Source: Alcaligenaceae bacterium (GTDB lineage Bacteria > Pseudomonadota > Gammaproteobacteria > Burkholderiales > Burkholderiaceae_B). Taken from it: DNA of 33,736 bases. The stretch spans positions 1-33,736 of the forward strand of contig CANCRX010000032.1 of NCBI GenBank assembly GCA_947380655.1, given 5' to 3'. Positions 24,122 through 33,407 of the stretch are shown here, piece after piece; the first letter of the stretch is position 1; each line of letters opens with the position of its first letter. The notes below the pieces were generated by a model that was not told the DNA's origin, ran no database searches, and was given only the letters and a program-made list of their open reading frames with translations. The translations under genes were made by a program, and so were the position numbers.

Positions 24122-24280
24122 ATGTCTCTGATTCAACAGACGCGCAGCTCCTTTAATCTAATACTCAAAATTTTGGGTGGTGTGGTTCTGGTAGTAATGT
24201 TGGCTGTTGGATTTGTCGGATACCTCACACCCGGCATGCGGATTAATTGGGAAACTATCGCCACGATGTGTGGTTTTTAA
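24122..24280 (+). CDS. Small single-helix membrane protein, 52 residues
   Basis: An ORF of 53 codons, MSLIQQTRSSFNLILKILGG at the start, one strongly hydrophobic segment (about residues 13-34), then a short tail with TPGMRINWETIA and a terminal CGF. The basic/polar N-terminus and hydrophobic helix fit an N-in membrane anchor. No clear Shine-Dalgarno is seen, but the gap between the MFS gene and the nuclease gene (190 bases) is almost filled by it and codon use looks coding. A 12-base palindrome ACATTTAAATGT (24114-24125) overlaps its start. I do not recognise a named family. Confidence 0.5.
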   Translation: MSLIQQTRSSFNLILKILGGVVLVVMLAVGFVGYLTPGMRINWETIATMCGF

Positions 24281-24295
24281 TTTTCAGAGAACTGT

Positions 24296-27013
24296 GTGCT
24301 GAAAAATTTTCCTGTCATTGATTACGCACAACTTAGCGCGCTACCTGCACGCACCACTGCGGTACTGACAGTCAATAATCGACTGGCGCGCAGCGTGATT
24401 CAGACTCTCGCCGCCCATCTTGCACGCACCTCTGAAATCCCACTTGTTGCACCTTGGTCTGGCTGGCTTTCGCACGTACTGGCGCAGCTGAGTTTTCAAG
24501 AGCATATTCCTGCTCCAGCCTACGTGCTGGATAACTTTTCCGCGCAAACCCTTTGGGCGCAAGTCATTCAGGACGCAGAAACAGAGCGGCCATTACTTGA
24601 CATGAATCAGGCTGCTGCGGCTGCGATGCAAGCAGATTCGTTAATGGACGAGTGGAGCATCGACGTCATAGAGGGTAGTCAGACAGAAGAGTTTCAAAGC
24701 TTTGAGCGTTGGCGTGATGCGTATCGCTCACGATTACATGCACTGGATGCTTTGGATCCTAATTTACTGATTGAACGCGTGATCTTGCATCTCGAAATGA
24801 TTGCTGAAGATTCTGTTCATGCAGGGCTATTGATGCCAGAAAATGTTGTGCTGACTGGATTTTCTGAGATTTCTCCTCGCATGGGTCGGGTATTAAATAC
24901 CTTGTCTGCTGTGGGTGTATCCATTTCTGTACTGAGCTTAGGTGATGTCAGACAAGGCACCATCCGTCGAGTCCTCGCTGACAACGCCCAGGCGGAATGG
25001 TACTCGGCCGCGTATTGGGCCAGGCAACAGCTCAGGCAAAATCCCCAAGGAAAATTTGCGATCGTCGCAGCGCAACTAGACCGGGAAGTACCTTACGCAA
25101 GAAGGGTGCTTGATCACATTCTGCTTGATGAGGATGGCGCAGCGCTTGCTTTTAACGTTGCCGTGGCGCGCCCCTTATCTGAGTGGCGTGCAGGCCGCGC
25201 GATGCTGACTTGGCTAAGAACTTTTGTCTTGATGAAAGATAAAAAGAGCGCTGAGCCCCTCGAACTTGGCGCGGCGCTTTTATCCGGACATTGTGCCGGT
25301 GATTTGCAAGAGATGGGTGCGCGAGCAAGGATTGATGCACGCTGGCGCGACAGGCAGGCGACTCGCGTCACGCTGGCGAGTTGGTCGCGTGCGATTGAGC
25401 CGCTCTTAGCTTTAGGCCCCGCCTGGCAAATGGCCTGGCAAGGCTGGCAAGACGCTCCCCGTCGTGCGGATGCTCAGGCCTGGTCGCAAATTTTTCGTGC
25501 AGCATTGAAGACGCTAGGTTTTCCAGGACAAGCACAGCAGAGTTCTGTCGCCTACCAGGTCACAGAGGCGCTGGACGTACTGCTTGATCGCTTTGCCCGC
25601 ATGACCCCGGTTCTGGGGTCAGTCACTGCCTCTGAGGCTTGGACTTCGCTCAATCGTCTGGCTCGCAGTTCCGCATTTCAACCGCAGCGCGATGCCAGCG
25701 CCAGGTTGGATGTGCTGGGTTTGCTTGAGGCGGAAGGCGGCAGCTGGGACGGAGTCTGGATCCTCGGTTTGACTGATGATGTACTGCCTGCGGCCGCTAA
25801 ACCCAATCCCTTTATTCCTCTTTCTGCGCTACGTCTGGCTCAGGCGCCCCGTGCAACACCTGAGCGTGAGTATGAGTGGGCGCAACAGATCTATAAACAT
25901 CTCACACACACCGCCGTTGAAATAGTCGTCAGCTCGGCGGCGCAGGAGGGTGAACGAGGCCTCAGACCGTCGCCACTCATTTCTTCGCTTCCCCAACTTG
26001 CTGATCGCTGGACGCCTGAACCCGTCTCATCTCACAAACAGGATTTTTTGCAAGAGCTCGCGGATGATCAAGGTCCTGCTTTGCAGACAGCAGAGGTGAC
26101 TGCTGGCGGGGTTAATGTGCTTGAAACACAGTCTTGTAACCCTTTGTGGGGATTTGTGCGTTACCGGCTGGGGGTGCAAGGCTTGAAAGCCTATGCGAAC
26201 TTGCCCTCAAAAACACTGCGAGGTATTTATTTGCATGCAGTGATGCAACGCATCTGGGAGGATCTCCGGACACAGGCTCGCTTAATCGATCGACGCAATA
26301 GCGGGGAGTTAGAGGGCTGGGTGGATCTGCTTTTAAATGAGGTCGCAAAGGAGAAATTACAGGAATATCCCGAGATGTGGCAGCAACTCGAGGCCGAACG
26401 CGCAGCGCCTTTAATTGCGCAATGGTTAGACATTGAGTCTGAGCGCTTGCCTTTTACAGTGACGGAGATTGAACAGAAGCGCTTAATGGAAATCGGTTCT
26501 GTTACCAAATTAAAGCTTGAGTTGCGCCTGGATCGACTCGATACGCTGTTGAGCGATGAGCGGCAAGTAGTGATTGATTACAAGTCGGGTACTAAATTAC
26601 CCGATGTATTAAAAGACTGGAAACAGCAGAGGCTGTTGAATCTTCAATTGCCAAGCTATGCCTCCTTAATGCTGGGCGATGACGCGATCAATACTGCCTC
26701 GCATCGTCTTGGGGCTTCGACAGCGGATGGGCTGGCTGGATTGATTCTTGTGCAATTGCACAGCAAGTCTGTCGCAGCGGTTGGACTGGTCGATCAAGCG
26801 CTCGGACTAAAAGGACCGAAGTCGCTTGGTGAGGCAAAATTTGATGATATTTCCTGGGACGCTGCCATGCAGCGATTACATAATTCGATGACCTTGTTGG
26901 CAGATGAATTTTTGCAAGGCGTGGCGGTCAATCAATCCTTTAATAAACATGATTTGAAATTTTGCGACGTGATGCCGATATTACGCGTCTATGAGGAGGA
27001 TCAGGATGACTGA
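24296..27013 (+). CDS. AddB-like PD-(D/E)XK nuclease (probable DNA repair protein, TIGR03623 type)
   Basis: A 905-residue protein starting with GTG. The N-terminal half resembles the inactivated helicase fold of AddB/RecC (TVNNRLARSVIQTL at 27-40 replaces a P-loop). The C-terminus holds a RecB-family nuclease: RLDRLD and VIDYKSG (about residues 749-770), with a downstream QLPSYA. The four cysteines of the AddB iron-sulfur cluster are absent; only a few scattered Cys occur. Length and content fit the about 900-residue family described as TIGR03623, paired with a UvrD-like helicase. The two genes overlap by 8 bases. It probably processes double-strand DNA ends for RecA, inferred from AddAB. Confidence 0.85.
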   Translation: MLKNFPVIDYAQLSALPARTTAVLTVNNRLARSVIQTLAAHLARTSEIPLVAPWSGWLSHVLAQLSFQEHIPAPAYVLDNFSAQTLWAQVIQDAETERPLLDMNQAAAAAMQADSLMDEWSIDVIEGSQTEEFQSFERWRDAYRSRLHALDALDPNLLIERVILHLEMIAEDSVHAGLLMPENVVLTGFSEISPRMGRVLNTLSAVGVSISVLSLGDVRQGTIRRVLADNAQAEWYSAAYWARQQLRQNPQGKFAIVAAQLDREVPYARRVLDHILLDEDGAALAFNVAVARPLSEWRAGRAMLTWLRTFVLMKDKKSAEPLELGAALLSGHCAGDLQEMGARARIDARWRDRQATRVTLASWSRAIEPLLALGPAWQMAWQGWQDAPRRADAQAWSQIFRAALKTLGFPGQAQQSSVAYQVTEALDVLLDRFARMTPVLGSVTASEAWTSLNRLARSSAFQPQRDASARLDVLGLLEAEGGSWDGVWILGLTDDVLPAAAKPNPFIPLSALRLAQAPRATPEREYEWAQQIYKHLTHTAVEIVVSSAAQEGERGLRPSPLISSLPQLADRWTPEPVSSHKQDFLQELADDQGPALQTAEVTAGGVNVLETQSCNPLWGFVRYRLGVQGLKAYANLPSKTLRGIYLHAVMQRIWEDLRTQARLIDRRNSGELEGWVDLLLNEVAKEKLQEYPEMWQQLEAERAAPLIAQWLDIESERLPFTVTEIEQKRLMEIGSVTKLKLELRLDRLDTLLSDERQVVIDYKSGTKLPDVLKDWKQQRLLNLQLPSYASLMLGDDAINTASHRLGASTADGLAGLILVQLHSKSVAAVGLVDQALGLKGPKSLGEAKFDDISWDAAMQRLHNSMTLLADEFLQGVAVNQSFNKHDLKFCDVMPILRVYEEDQDD

Positions 27014-30000
27014 AAAAATCCCTCATGATGCGGCCGTCAGGGCACGTGCGATTGATCCGCGGCAGTCCTTTCTGGTCCAGGCGCCTGCAGGTTCAGGTAA
27101 GACTGAGTTACTGACTGATCGCATTCTGGCGTTGCTGGCGACGGTTAACCGTCCCGAAGAAATTGTGGCGATTACTTTCACGCGAAAAGCTGCCGCTGAA
27201 ATGCATGAAAGAGTATTGCAAAAGCTCATAGCGGGTCTGCAGCCTGATCCACCTGAAAAAACACATGCACGCAAAAGCTGGGACCTTGCAAGGCAGGCGC
27301 TTGTCAGGGATCAGGAAATGGGCTGGCAGCTCTTGCAGCACCCCGCACGACTCTCGATCCGGACGATTGACGCCTTTTGTGCGTCTTTGGTGCGCACCAT
27401 GCCGTGGCTGTCGGCCATGGGAGGATTGCCTGCTGTCGTTGATGAGGCACGACCGCATTATTTAGCGGCCGCACGCATGACGCTCGACCTCGCAGATCGC
27501 CAGGATTTTTCCTGCGTGACGGATTTGCTCAGGCATTTGGATCTGGATATTGAGGTCGCAGCCGATGCGCTCGCCGACATGCTGGGCCAACGCGATCAAT
27601 GGCTGCCTTTGCTCCAGCATGGCAGTGATCGTGATGAGCTGGAATGTAATTTACAGCGAGCCATTGAGGCGGATCTGCATCGTCTTGCTTCGCTCATGCC
27701 AATCGGCTGGGCAGAACAGTTGGCACCCCCGGCACGTCTGGCGGCAGCTGTTTTATCTGAAGCGCATGCTGAGCATGCACTGGCTGATTTGCTGGATTGG
27801 GATGGTGAGCCGTTTGGCCCTGATATCGAGTACCTATCGCAGTGGAAGGCCCTTGCACAGCTACTTTTGACGGGTACGGGTAGCTTGCGTCGCGCGCTGA
27901 ATAAAAATAATGGATGTCCGCCCCAATCCGCACAGAAAAAATTATTGCAGGAATGGCTGGCCTCGCAGGAAAGCACTGAGCCAGCACCCTGGATCGAGAG
28001 ATTGTTCGCCCTTGTCGAGACACCAGACCCTGTGTTCACGGATGAACAGTGGGATATTCTGCGTGCGCAAATACAGTGTTTAAGGTTGGCTGCCGGTCAA
28101 CTAATGGTCCAGTTCGCGCAGGCAGGCGAGGTGGATTTTATAGAGATCGCCAGGCGTGCGGATCAGGCACTTGGACGCTCGGATGATCCTTCAGAATTAC
28201 TGTTAAAGCTTGATGCCAACATCAGACATTTATTAATTGATGAGTTTCAGGATACGAGCCAGTCACAGATTGATCTGCTCAAAAAAATAACCTCAGGCTG
28301 GCAGACTGGCGATGGGCGTACGCTTTTTCTGGTTGGCGATCCCATGCAGTCGATTTACAGGTTCCGCAAAGCAGATGTAGCGCTTTTTCTGAAAATCCGC
28401 GATCAGGGTTTGGCTGATCTCCCGGTTGAATCTTTGCAATTGACGGATAATTTTCGCTCGCAGGCTGGAGTGGTGGATTGGGTTAATACTGTTTTTGCCA
28501 AGTTATTACCTGAACAAGATGAGCCGGCGGCAGGCGCAATTTCGTACGCACACTCGCGCGCTTTTCATGCGTTGAGCCTGGACCCCGCGGTGAGTTTCCA
28601 TCCCGTTTTTGTACAGACCGGCGCCAAAGCTGAGTCAGTTGTTGTGGATTTGGTCCGCGAAGCGCTCGATATGTATCCTGACGACCAGCATCCCGTCGCT
28701 GTATTGGTGCGTGCACGCACGCACTTGAAAGACGTCACGCAGCTACTCGCGCAGGCCGGTATTGCTTGCCGTGCGGTAGAACTCGTCCCCTTGTATAAGC
28801 GTCCATTCGTCGTCGATCTGGTGCAGATCATTCGTGCCTTGAGTCATCCCGGTGACCGGGCTGCATGGGTCTCAGTGTTACGTTCACCTTATTGTGGTTT
28901 GACCCTCAACAGTCTGCACGCCCTCGTTGCTGAGGATAGGCAGGGGGCTGTACCTGCATTGCTCGAGCGCGCTTTAAAAACATCCCCTGATGGGGGTGCA
29001 TGTCTTGCCGAACAAGTGCTCGAAGCTGACGAGTTTGCGCGCTTGATGTCGATCGCACCCGTTTTACTACAAGCCTTAAAGGAAGACGACATACGCCCAC
29101 TTGCGAATCAAATGGAACGCGTGTGGCGCTTACTCGGCGGTCCAGCTCTGGCGCAAGGCGCCGGTGACTTGCAGGATGCTGAGAGAGTGTTTCAGTTGAT
29201 CGAGCAGATGGCGCCTTATGGTGGTCTGGATCTGGATGCACTTGAGTCAAAACTCGAAAAACTATTCGCTGCCCCGGATTCTGAAAGTCGCGCTGTTGAA
29301 GTCATGACGATGCACAAGTCAAAAGGATTGCAGTTTGAACGTGTGATTCTGTTTGGCTTGCACCATGGACCTCGTCCAGATCAAAGTCCACTGGTGCGTA
29401 TCGAGCAGATCGATGAACACGTGATGTTTGGTCCGATCAAACCGCGGGCCAGTTCTGATCCTGATACGTTTTCCAAATACCTGGGTATGCGTGAAAAGCG
29501 GCGTGCCGCCTATGAAGTAGATCGTTTGCTTTACGTGGCCGCCACCCGTGCCAAAGAGTCTTTACATCTGGTGGCTGAAGTCAAAGTGGATCAAAATACT
29601 CGACAAGCCGCGGCTCCTGTCTCAGGTAGTTTGCTTGATCGTTTGTGGCCGCATATTCACAAGCCTGATGTGCCGCAAGGAATCGTAATCACAGATGAAG
29701 TGGTCTCGGATCGTCCAGCCCTCATGGGCCAGCCCTTACGCCGTCGTATCCAAATCCCCGCAGCCTTGCCATTAAAGGGCGAGCGCGTGCGTAATGCGGC
29801 CTATACCTGGCGTGCCTCGACTACCTATGACCGGGAAATAGGTATTCTGGTGCACGCGTGGCTTGCGCATATCGGTGATCAGGGACTGGAGCAATGGCCA
29901 ATCAAGACAGTGACTAGCAAGTCTTCCTTGATTCAGCGGCAACTGACTCAGGCCGGACTTCCCAAAGCTCAGGCTGAGTTAGCGGTCAAAGAGGTCGTTG

Positions 30001-30335
30001 ATACCCTTGTGGCGATGCTGACGCATGAACGTGGTCGCTGGTTATTGAGTCATCCACAGTCCTACCGCGAATGGGCGTTAATGGATGCAACGGGTAAGGT
30101 TTCCGTGATCGATCTGGCACTTGCCGACCAACAGGGCTGGTTGGTGGTGGATTACAAAACAGGTCGGCGCGCTGAGAATGAAACTACATTAAGCTTTAGT
30201 CAGCGCATGCTTGAGCGCTATGCCCCGCAACTTGAGCGCTATTGTCAGCAGTTGACCGATCTTGATGGCCGATCTGCTCGAGCTGCCCTTTATTTTCCCC
30301 GGGATGACCTGTGGATTGAGGTCGATCCGGGGTGA
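27006..30335 (+). CDS. AddA/UvrD-like ATP-dependent helicase-nuclease
   Basis: A 1109-residue superfamily 1A helicase with a C-terminal nuclease. Motifs in order: QAPAGSGKTEL (Walker A, 25-35), TFTRKAAAEM (Ia), LLIDEFQDTSQSQ (II), LVGDPMQSIYRFRKAD (III), LTDNFRS (IV), TMHKSKGLQFERV (V), LLYVAATRAKESL (VI). The nuclease site is VIDLAL...VVDYKTGRR (about 1034-1050) with a following YAPQLERYCQQL. It should unwind and degrade DNA ends with the upstream AddB-like partner, the AddAB/RecBCD role. ATG at 27006 follows AGGAGGATCAGG, a strong Shine-Dalgarno; earlier in-frame starts are inside the upstream gene. Confidence 0.93.
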   Translation: MTEKIPHDAAVRARAIDPRQSFLVQAPAGSGKTELLTDRILALLATVNRPEEIVAITFTRKAAAEMHERVLQKLIAGLQPDPPEKTHARKSWDLARQALVRDQEMGWQLLQHPARLSIRTIDAFCASLVRTMPWLSAMGGLPAVVDEARPHYLAAARMTLDLADRQDFSCVTDLLRHLDLDIEVAADALADMLGQRDQWLPLLQHGSDRDELECNLQRAIEADLHRLASLMPIGWAEQLAPPARLAAAVLSEAHAEHALADLLDWDGEPFGPDIEYLSQWKALAQLLLTGTGSLRRALNKNNGCPPQSAQKKLLQEWLASQESTEPAPWIERLFALVETPDPVFTDEQWDILRAQIQCLRLAAGQLMVQFAQAGEVDFIEIARRADQALGRSDDPSELLLKLDANIRHLLIDEFQDTSQSQIDLLKKITSGWQTGDGRTLFLVGDPMQSIYRFRKADVALFLKIRDQGLADLPVESLQLTDNFRSQAGVVDWVNTVFAKLLPEQDEPAAGAISYAHSRAFHALSLDPAVSFHPVFVQTGAKAESVVVDLVREALDMYPDDQHPVAVLVRARTHLKDVTQLLAQAGIACRAVELVPLYKRPFVVDLVQIIRALSHPGDRAAWVSVLRSPYCGLTLNSLHALVAEDRQGAVPALLERALKTSPDGGACLAEQVLEADEFARLMSIAPVLLQALKEDDIRPLANQMERVWRLLGGPALAQGAGDLQDAERVFQLIEQMAPYGGLDLDALESKLEKLFAAPDSESRAVEVMTMHKSKGLQFERVILFGLHHGPRPDQSPLVRIEQIDEHVMFGPIKPRASSDPDTFSKYLGMREKRRAAYEVDRLLYVAATRAKESLHLVAEVKVDQNTRQAAAPVSGSLLDRLWPHIHKPDVPQGIVITDEVVSDRPALMGQPLRRRIQIPAALPLKGERVRNAAYTWRASTTYDREIGILVHAWLAHIGDQGLEQWPIKTVTSKSSLIQRQLTQAGLPKAQAELAVKEVVDTLVAMLTHERGRWLLSHPQSYREWALMDATGKVSVIDLALADQQGWLVVDYKTGRRAENETTLSFSQRMLERYAPQLERYCQQLTDLDGRSARAALYFPRDDLWIEVDPG

Positions 30336-30350
30336 AGGTCCAAGCCCTGC

Positions 30351-30356
30351 TAGAAT
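30351..30356 (+). promoter_or_regulatory. Candidate -10 box of the SRP RNA gene
   Basis: TAGAAT lies about 6 bases before the expected 5' end of the 4.5S RNA. No good -35 at 16-18 bases is visible, since the region overlaps the end of the helicase gene. Confidence 0.35.
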
Positions 30357-30361
30357 TGAGG

Positions 30362-30462
30362 TTGGCGGGCCCCTTCGCATGGTTCGGCGGTCAATCTGGT
30401 CAGGTCGGGAACGAAGCAGCCACAGCCGTGCAGAAACAGTGCCGAAGTCAGGCTCGCCTCCC
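30362..30462 (+). ncRNA. ffs: Signal recognition particle RNA, small bacterial (4.5S) type
   Basis: About 100 bases between the helicase gene and dnaX. The Ffh-binding core GGTCAGGTCGGGAACGAAGC (about 30398-30417) matches the 4.5S consensus; the GGAA tetraloop is kept and its closing pairs are swapped relative to E. coli (G-C then C-G), a compensatory change that supports a real RNA. The ends pair as GGCGGGCC with GGCTCGCC (one G-T), forming the long hairpin. The exact ends are uncertain by a few bases. It binds Ffh for co-translational membrane targeting. Confidence 0.9.
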
Positions 30463-30490
30463 TAATTTCCGTCCGTGGTAGAAAACGTCC

Positions 30491-32386
30491 ATGACCTATC
30501 TAGTATTGGCGCGTAAGTGGCGTCCCCGCACGTTTGAGACCCTGGTTGGACAAGATCACGTTGTCCGCGCGCTTTCGCACGCACTCACGACACAAAGACT
30601 GCACCATGCCTGGCTATTTACCGGGACACGCGGAGTCGGTAAAACCACTTTGTCCCGCATTCTGGCTAAATCGCTTAATTGTGAAACAGGCATAACCGCT
30701 ACACCCTGCGGTGTCTGCCAGGCCTGCACTTCAATTGACGAGGGGCGTTTTGTTGACTATCTGGAGCTTGATGCAGCCTCCAACCGTGGTGTGGACGAGA
30801 TGACCCAGTTGCTGGAGCAGGCGGTTTACTCTCCAAGCGTAGGGCGTTTCAAGGTCTACATGATTGACGAAGTCCACATGTTGACTGGGCATGCCTTTAA
30901 CGCCATGCTTAAAACACTCGAAGAGCCGCCAGCCCATGTGAAATTCATTCTGGCCACGACGGACCCGCAGAAAATTCCTGTCACAGTCTTATCCCGCTGT
31001 CTGCAATTCAATTTGAAACAGATGCCAGGTGAATCAATCGTTGGCCATCTTGAAAATGTGCTGGGTCACGAGCAGATTCCTTTTGAAGTCCCGGCCTTGC
31101 GTTTGCTGGGTCAGGCGGCCTCAGGATCGATGCGAGACGCCTTGTCTCTGACCGATCAGGCGATCGCCTACAGCGCCGGTAATCTGACTGAAGAATCGGT
31201 GCGAGGCATGCTTGGCACGATCGATCAGCGGCATCTGATTCGCTTGCTCGACTCCCTACAATCCGGTCAAGCCTCCGCGGTTCTGGAAATCGCTGACGAA
31301 TTATCCATGCGTGGTTTGTCTTATCGTGCGGCGTTGGCAGACCTGGCCGTATTACTTTCGCGCATTGCTATTGTGCAGCGCGTTGCTCAGGCAGCCGATG
31401 AGTCGGATCCGTTGATGCAAGACATTATTCGTCTTGCTCAAACAATGCATCCTGATGCTGTTCAGCTTTTTTACACGATTGCTGTGCACAGCCGTTCTGA
31501 GTTGGCGATTGCGCCGGATGAATACGCCGGGTTTGTGATGGCCTGTTTGAGGATGTTGTCCTTGTTTGCTGGATCTGGTGCAGCTAATCAACCTGTGAAT
31601 CTGGTGTTGCCCGCAGCGAGTGCTGTGGCACCAGCAACACCGGTCACGGCAACTGCAATTCCTGCTGCCAGCCCTGCGCAAGCCTTGCCAGTGGTGACGG
31701 CTCCGCAGGTGCAGCGCGCGCCTCAGATTGTCGTAGCGGTCGAGCCCGTTGTAGCGAAACCGCAGCCAACCCCGCCCTGGGAAAATGAACCCGAAACCGC
31801 TCAGGTTGAGGATGCAGCGGCAGGGCATAAACAAGAGTCGGCTGCCGATCAGGAACCTCAGGATGAATATGCATTAGGGAGCGAGGTAGAGGGCGATTCG
31901 TCCTTTGGCAGCTCGATGCCTCCTCATCTCGATGATGATATCCCGCCCGAAGAAGGTTACACCTCTGCGGCTCCAGCTAGCACGACTCTTTCTGAAATCA
32001 TTGTCTTGCCAGAACCCTGGGCGAGTTTTTCGTCAAAGCTACCGTTATCAGGGATGGCCTCACAGCTGGCTCGCCAGTCAGAGTGCTCTGCAGTTGCTGG
32101 GCGGGTGCTCACATTACGTGTGCCGACCAAAGCACTGACCGAAGGTGCGCACGCGGATCGCTTACGCACGGTTTTGTCCGAATATTTTGGTTTTGCAGTG
32201 CAACTGCAATTTGAAATCGCGGCAACGCAGGGGCAGTCTGCCCATGCGATTGATGTTGCTGCGCAGGTCGTTCGTCAGGAGCTTGCCGAACAGTCTGTAC
32301 AAAATGACCCCTTTGTTCAGGCGCTGGTTAAGGACTTCGGTGCACAGGTGATACCTGGTTCGATTCGTCCAAGCGCCTCTATTTAA
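30491..32386 (+). CDS. dnaX: DNA polymerase III subunits tau/gamma
   Basis: A 631-residue DnaX, the ATPase of the clamp loader. Residues 1-365 are the AAA+ and collar domains: LARKWRPRTFETLVGQDHVV, P-loop GTRGVGKTT (45-53), zinc site C64, C73, C76 and C79, DEVHML, LKTLEEPPAHVKFILATTDPQKIP with the SRC box. Residues about 370-500 are a Pro/Ala/Glu-rich linker, and the rest is the tau C-terminal domain that contacts the polymerase alpha subunit. No A-rich slippery heptamer is visible around the linker, so gamma is not expected by the E. coli frameshift route. It heads the dnaX-ybaB-recR run. Confidence 0.96.
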   Translation: MTYLVLARKWRPRTFETLVGQDHVVRALSHALTTQRLHHAWLFTGTRGVGKTTLSRILAKSLNCETGITATPCGVCQACTSIDEGRFVDYLELDAASNRGVDEMTQLLEQAVYSPSVGRFKVYMIDEVHMLTGHAFNAMLKTLEEPPAHVKFILATTDPQKIPVTVLSRCLQFNLKQMPGESIVGHLENVLGHEQIPFEVPALRLLGQAASGSMRDALSLTDQAIAYSAGNLTEESVRGMLGTIDQRHLIRLLDSLQSGQASAVLEIADELSMRGLSYRAALADLAVLLSRIAIVQRVAQAADESDPLMQDIIRLAQTMHPDAVQLFYTIAVHSRSELAIAPDEYAGFVMACLRMLSLFAGSGAANQPVNLVLPAASAVAPATPVTATAIPAASPAQALPVVTAPQVQRAPQIVVAVEPVVAKPQPTPPWENEPETAQVEDAAAGHKQESAADQEPQDEYALGSEVEGDSSFGSSMPPHLDDDIPPEEGYTSAAPASTTLSEIIVLPEPWASFSSKLPLSGMASQLARQSECSAVAGRVLTLRVPTKALTEGAHADRLRTVLSEYFGFAVQLQFEIAATQGQSAHAIDVAAQVVRQELAEQSVQNDPFVQALVKDFGAQVIPGSIRPSASI

Positions 32387-32424
32387 TTAATCTCGACACC
32401 TATTTACTCTCAGGAAATCTCATC

Positions 32425-32751
32425 ATGATGAAAGGTCAAATTGCCGGTCTGATGCGTCAGGCGCAACAGATGCAGGAAAACATGAAAAAGGCTCAAGATG
32501 CCTTGTCAGATATTCTGGTCGAAGGCGCTGCCGGCGGCAGTCTGGTCAAAGTCACAATGACCTGCCGCCACGACGTCAAACGTGTAACGATTGATCCAAG
32601 CTTGCTGGCGGATGACAAAGACATGCTCGAAGATCTCGTTGCCGCGGCGTTTAATGATGCCCTGCGCAAAGCCGAAGCCACGTCACAGGAAAAAATGTCT
32701 GCAGTCACTGCAGGCATGCCTTTGCCACCAGGAATGAAACTGCCTTTCTGA
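32425..32751 (+). CDS. ybaB: YbaB/EbfC family nucleoid-associated protein
   Basis: A 108-residue small DNA-binding protein. It begins with the helix GQIAGLMRQAQQMQENMKKA, typical of YbaB, has VEGAAGGSLVKVTM, and ends with MPLPPGMKLPF, the family PPGM tail. The dimer forms a tweezer-like shape that binds DNA. AGGA 9 bases before the first of two ATG codons supports 32425. Its stop shares one base with the recR start (TGATG), the standard ybaB-recR arrangement. Confidence 0.95.
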   Translation: MMKGQIAGLMRQAQQMQENMKKAQDALSDILVEGAAGGSLVKVTMTCRHDVKRVTIDPSLLADDKDMLEDLVAAAFNDALRKAEATSQEKMSAVTAGMPLPPGMKLPF

Positions 32752-33359
32752 TGGAAAACTCCTCGTCAGAACCACAGCCACTGCTGGCGCTTGTCGATGC
32801 CTTGCGTCGCTTGCCTGGAGTTGGGGTGCGGACCGCACGTCGTATGGCTTATCACTTGTTGCAGCATGATCTTAAGGCGGCAGAGCAGTTAGGGCGTGCG
32901 CTGACTGATGCGGTCGAAAGGCTGCAGCACTGTGAATTATGCAATGGATTTACAGAAATCGCCGTCTGTGCAACCTGTGATCATCCTGAGCGCGATCGTT
33001 CTTTGCTATGTATCGTTGAGACACCTGCAGATCAAAACTCTATCGAAGCAACCCATGGCTATCAGGGGTTGTATTACGTGTTGATGGGCAGGCTTGCTCC
33101 GCTCGAAGGCATGGGGCCCGATGAACTCGACTTTGATCGTGTTTTGAAACGTGCCAACGATGGTGTCGTCCAGGAGGTCATTCTGGCCACTAACTTTACC
33201 GCTGAGGGCGAGACAACCGCCCACTATCTTTCTGAGGCCATCAGAGCCCGCGGTATCAAGGTGACACGTTTGGCCCGAGGTGTTCCCGCCGGCAGCGAAA
33301 TTGAATATGTCGATGCCGGCACGGTTGCCTGGGCGCTGATGGAACGTAAGCCGACCTGA
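32751..33359 (+). CDS. recR: Recombination mediator protein RecR
   Basis: A 202-residue RecR. Helix-hairpin-helix LRRLPGVGVRTARRMAYHLL (about 18-37), a four-cysteine zinc finger CELCNG...CATC, and a Toprim domain with IVETPADQNSIE and FTAEGETTAHYLSE are all present. With RecF or RecO it helps load RecA on SSB-covered single-stranded DNA. Length is normal (about 200). It overlaps the ybaB stop by one base and is probably cotranscribed with dnaX and ybaB. No intrinsic terminator is evident in the 48 bases after it. Confidence 0.97.
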   Translation: MENSSSEPQPLLALVDALRRLPGVGVRTARRMAYHLLQHDLKAAEQLGRALTDAVERLQHCELCNGFTEIAVCATCDHPERDRSLLCIVETPADQNSIEATHGYQGLYYVLMGRLAPLEGMGPDELDFDRVLKRANDGVVQEVILATNFTAEGETTAHYLSEAIRARGIKVTRLARGVPAGSEIEYVDAGTVAWALMERKPT

Positions 33360-33407
33360 TGCGCGGCATTTACCACTTTTAAACTAATCTAACGCTGGAG
33401 ACTCACC

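Noticed and set aside
31600..31840. Programmed frameshift in dnaX for a gamma product
   Set aside because: No A-AAA-AAG type slippery heptamer is visible in or near the linker region.
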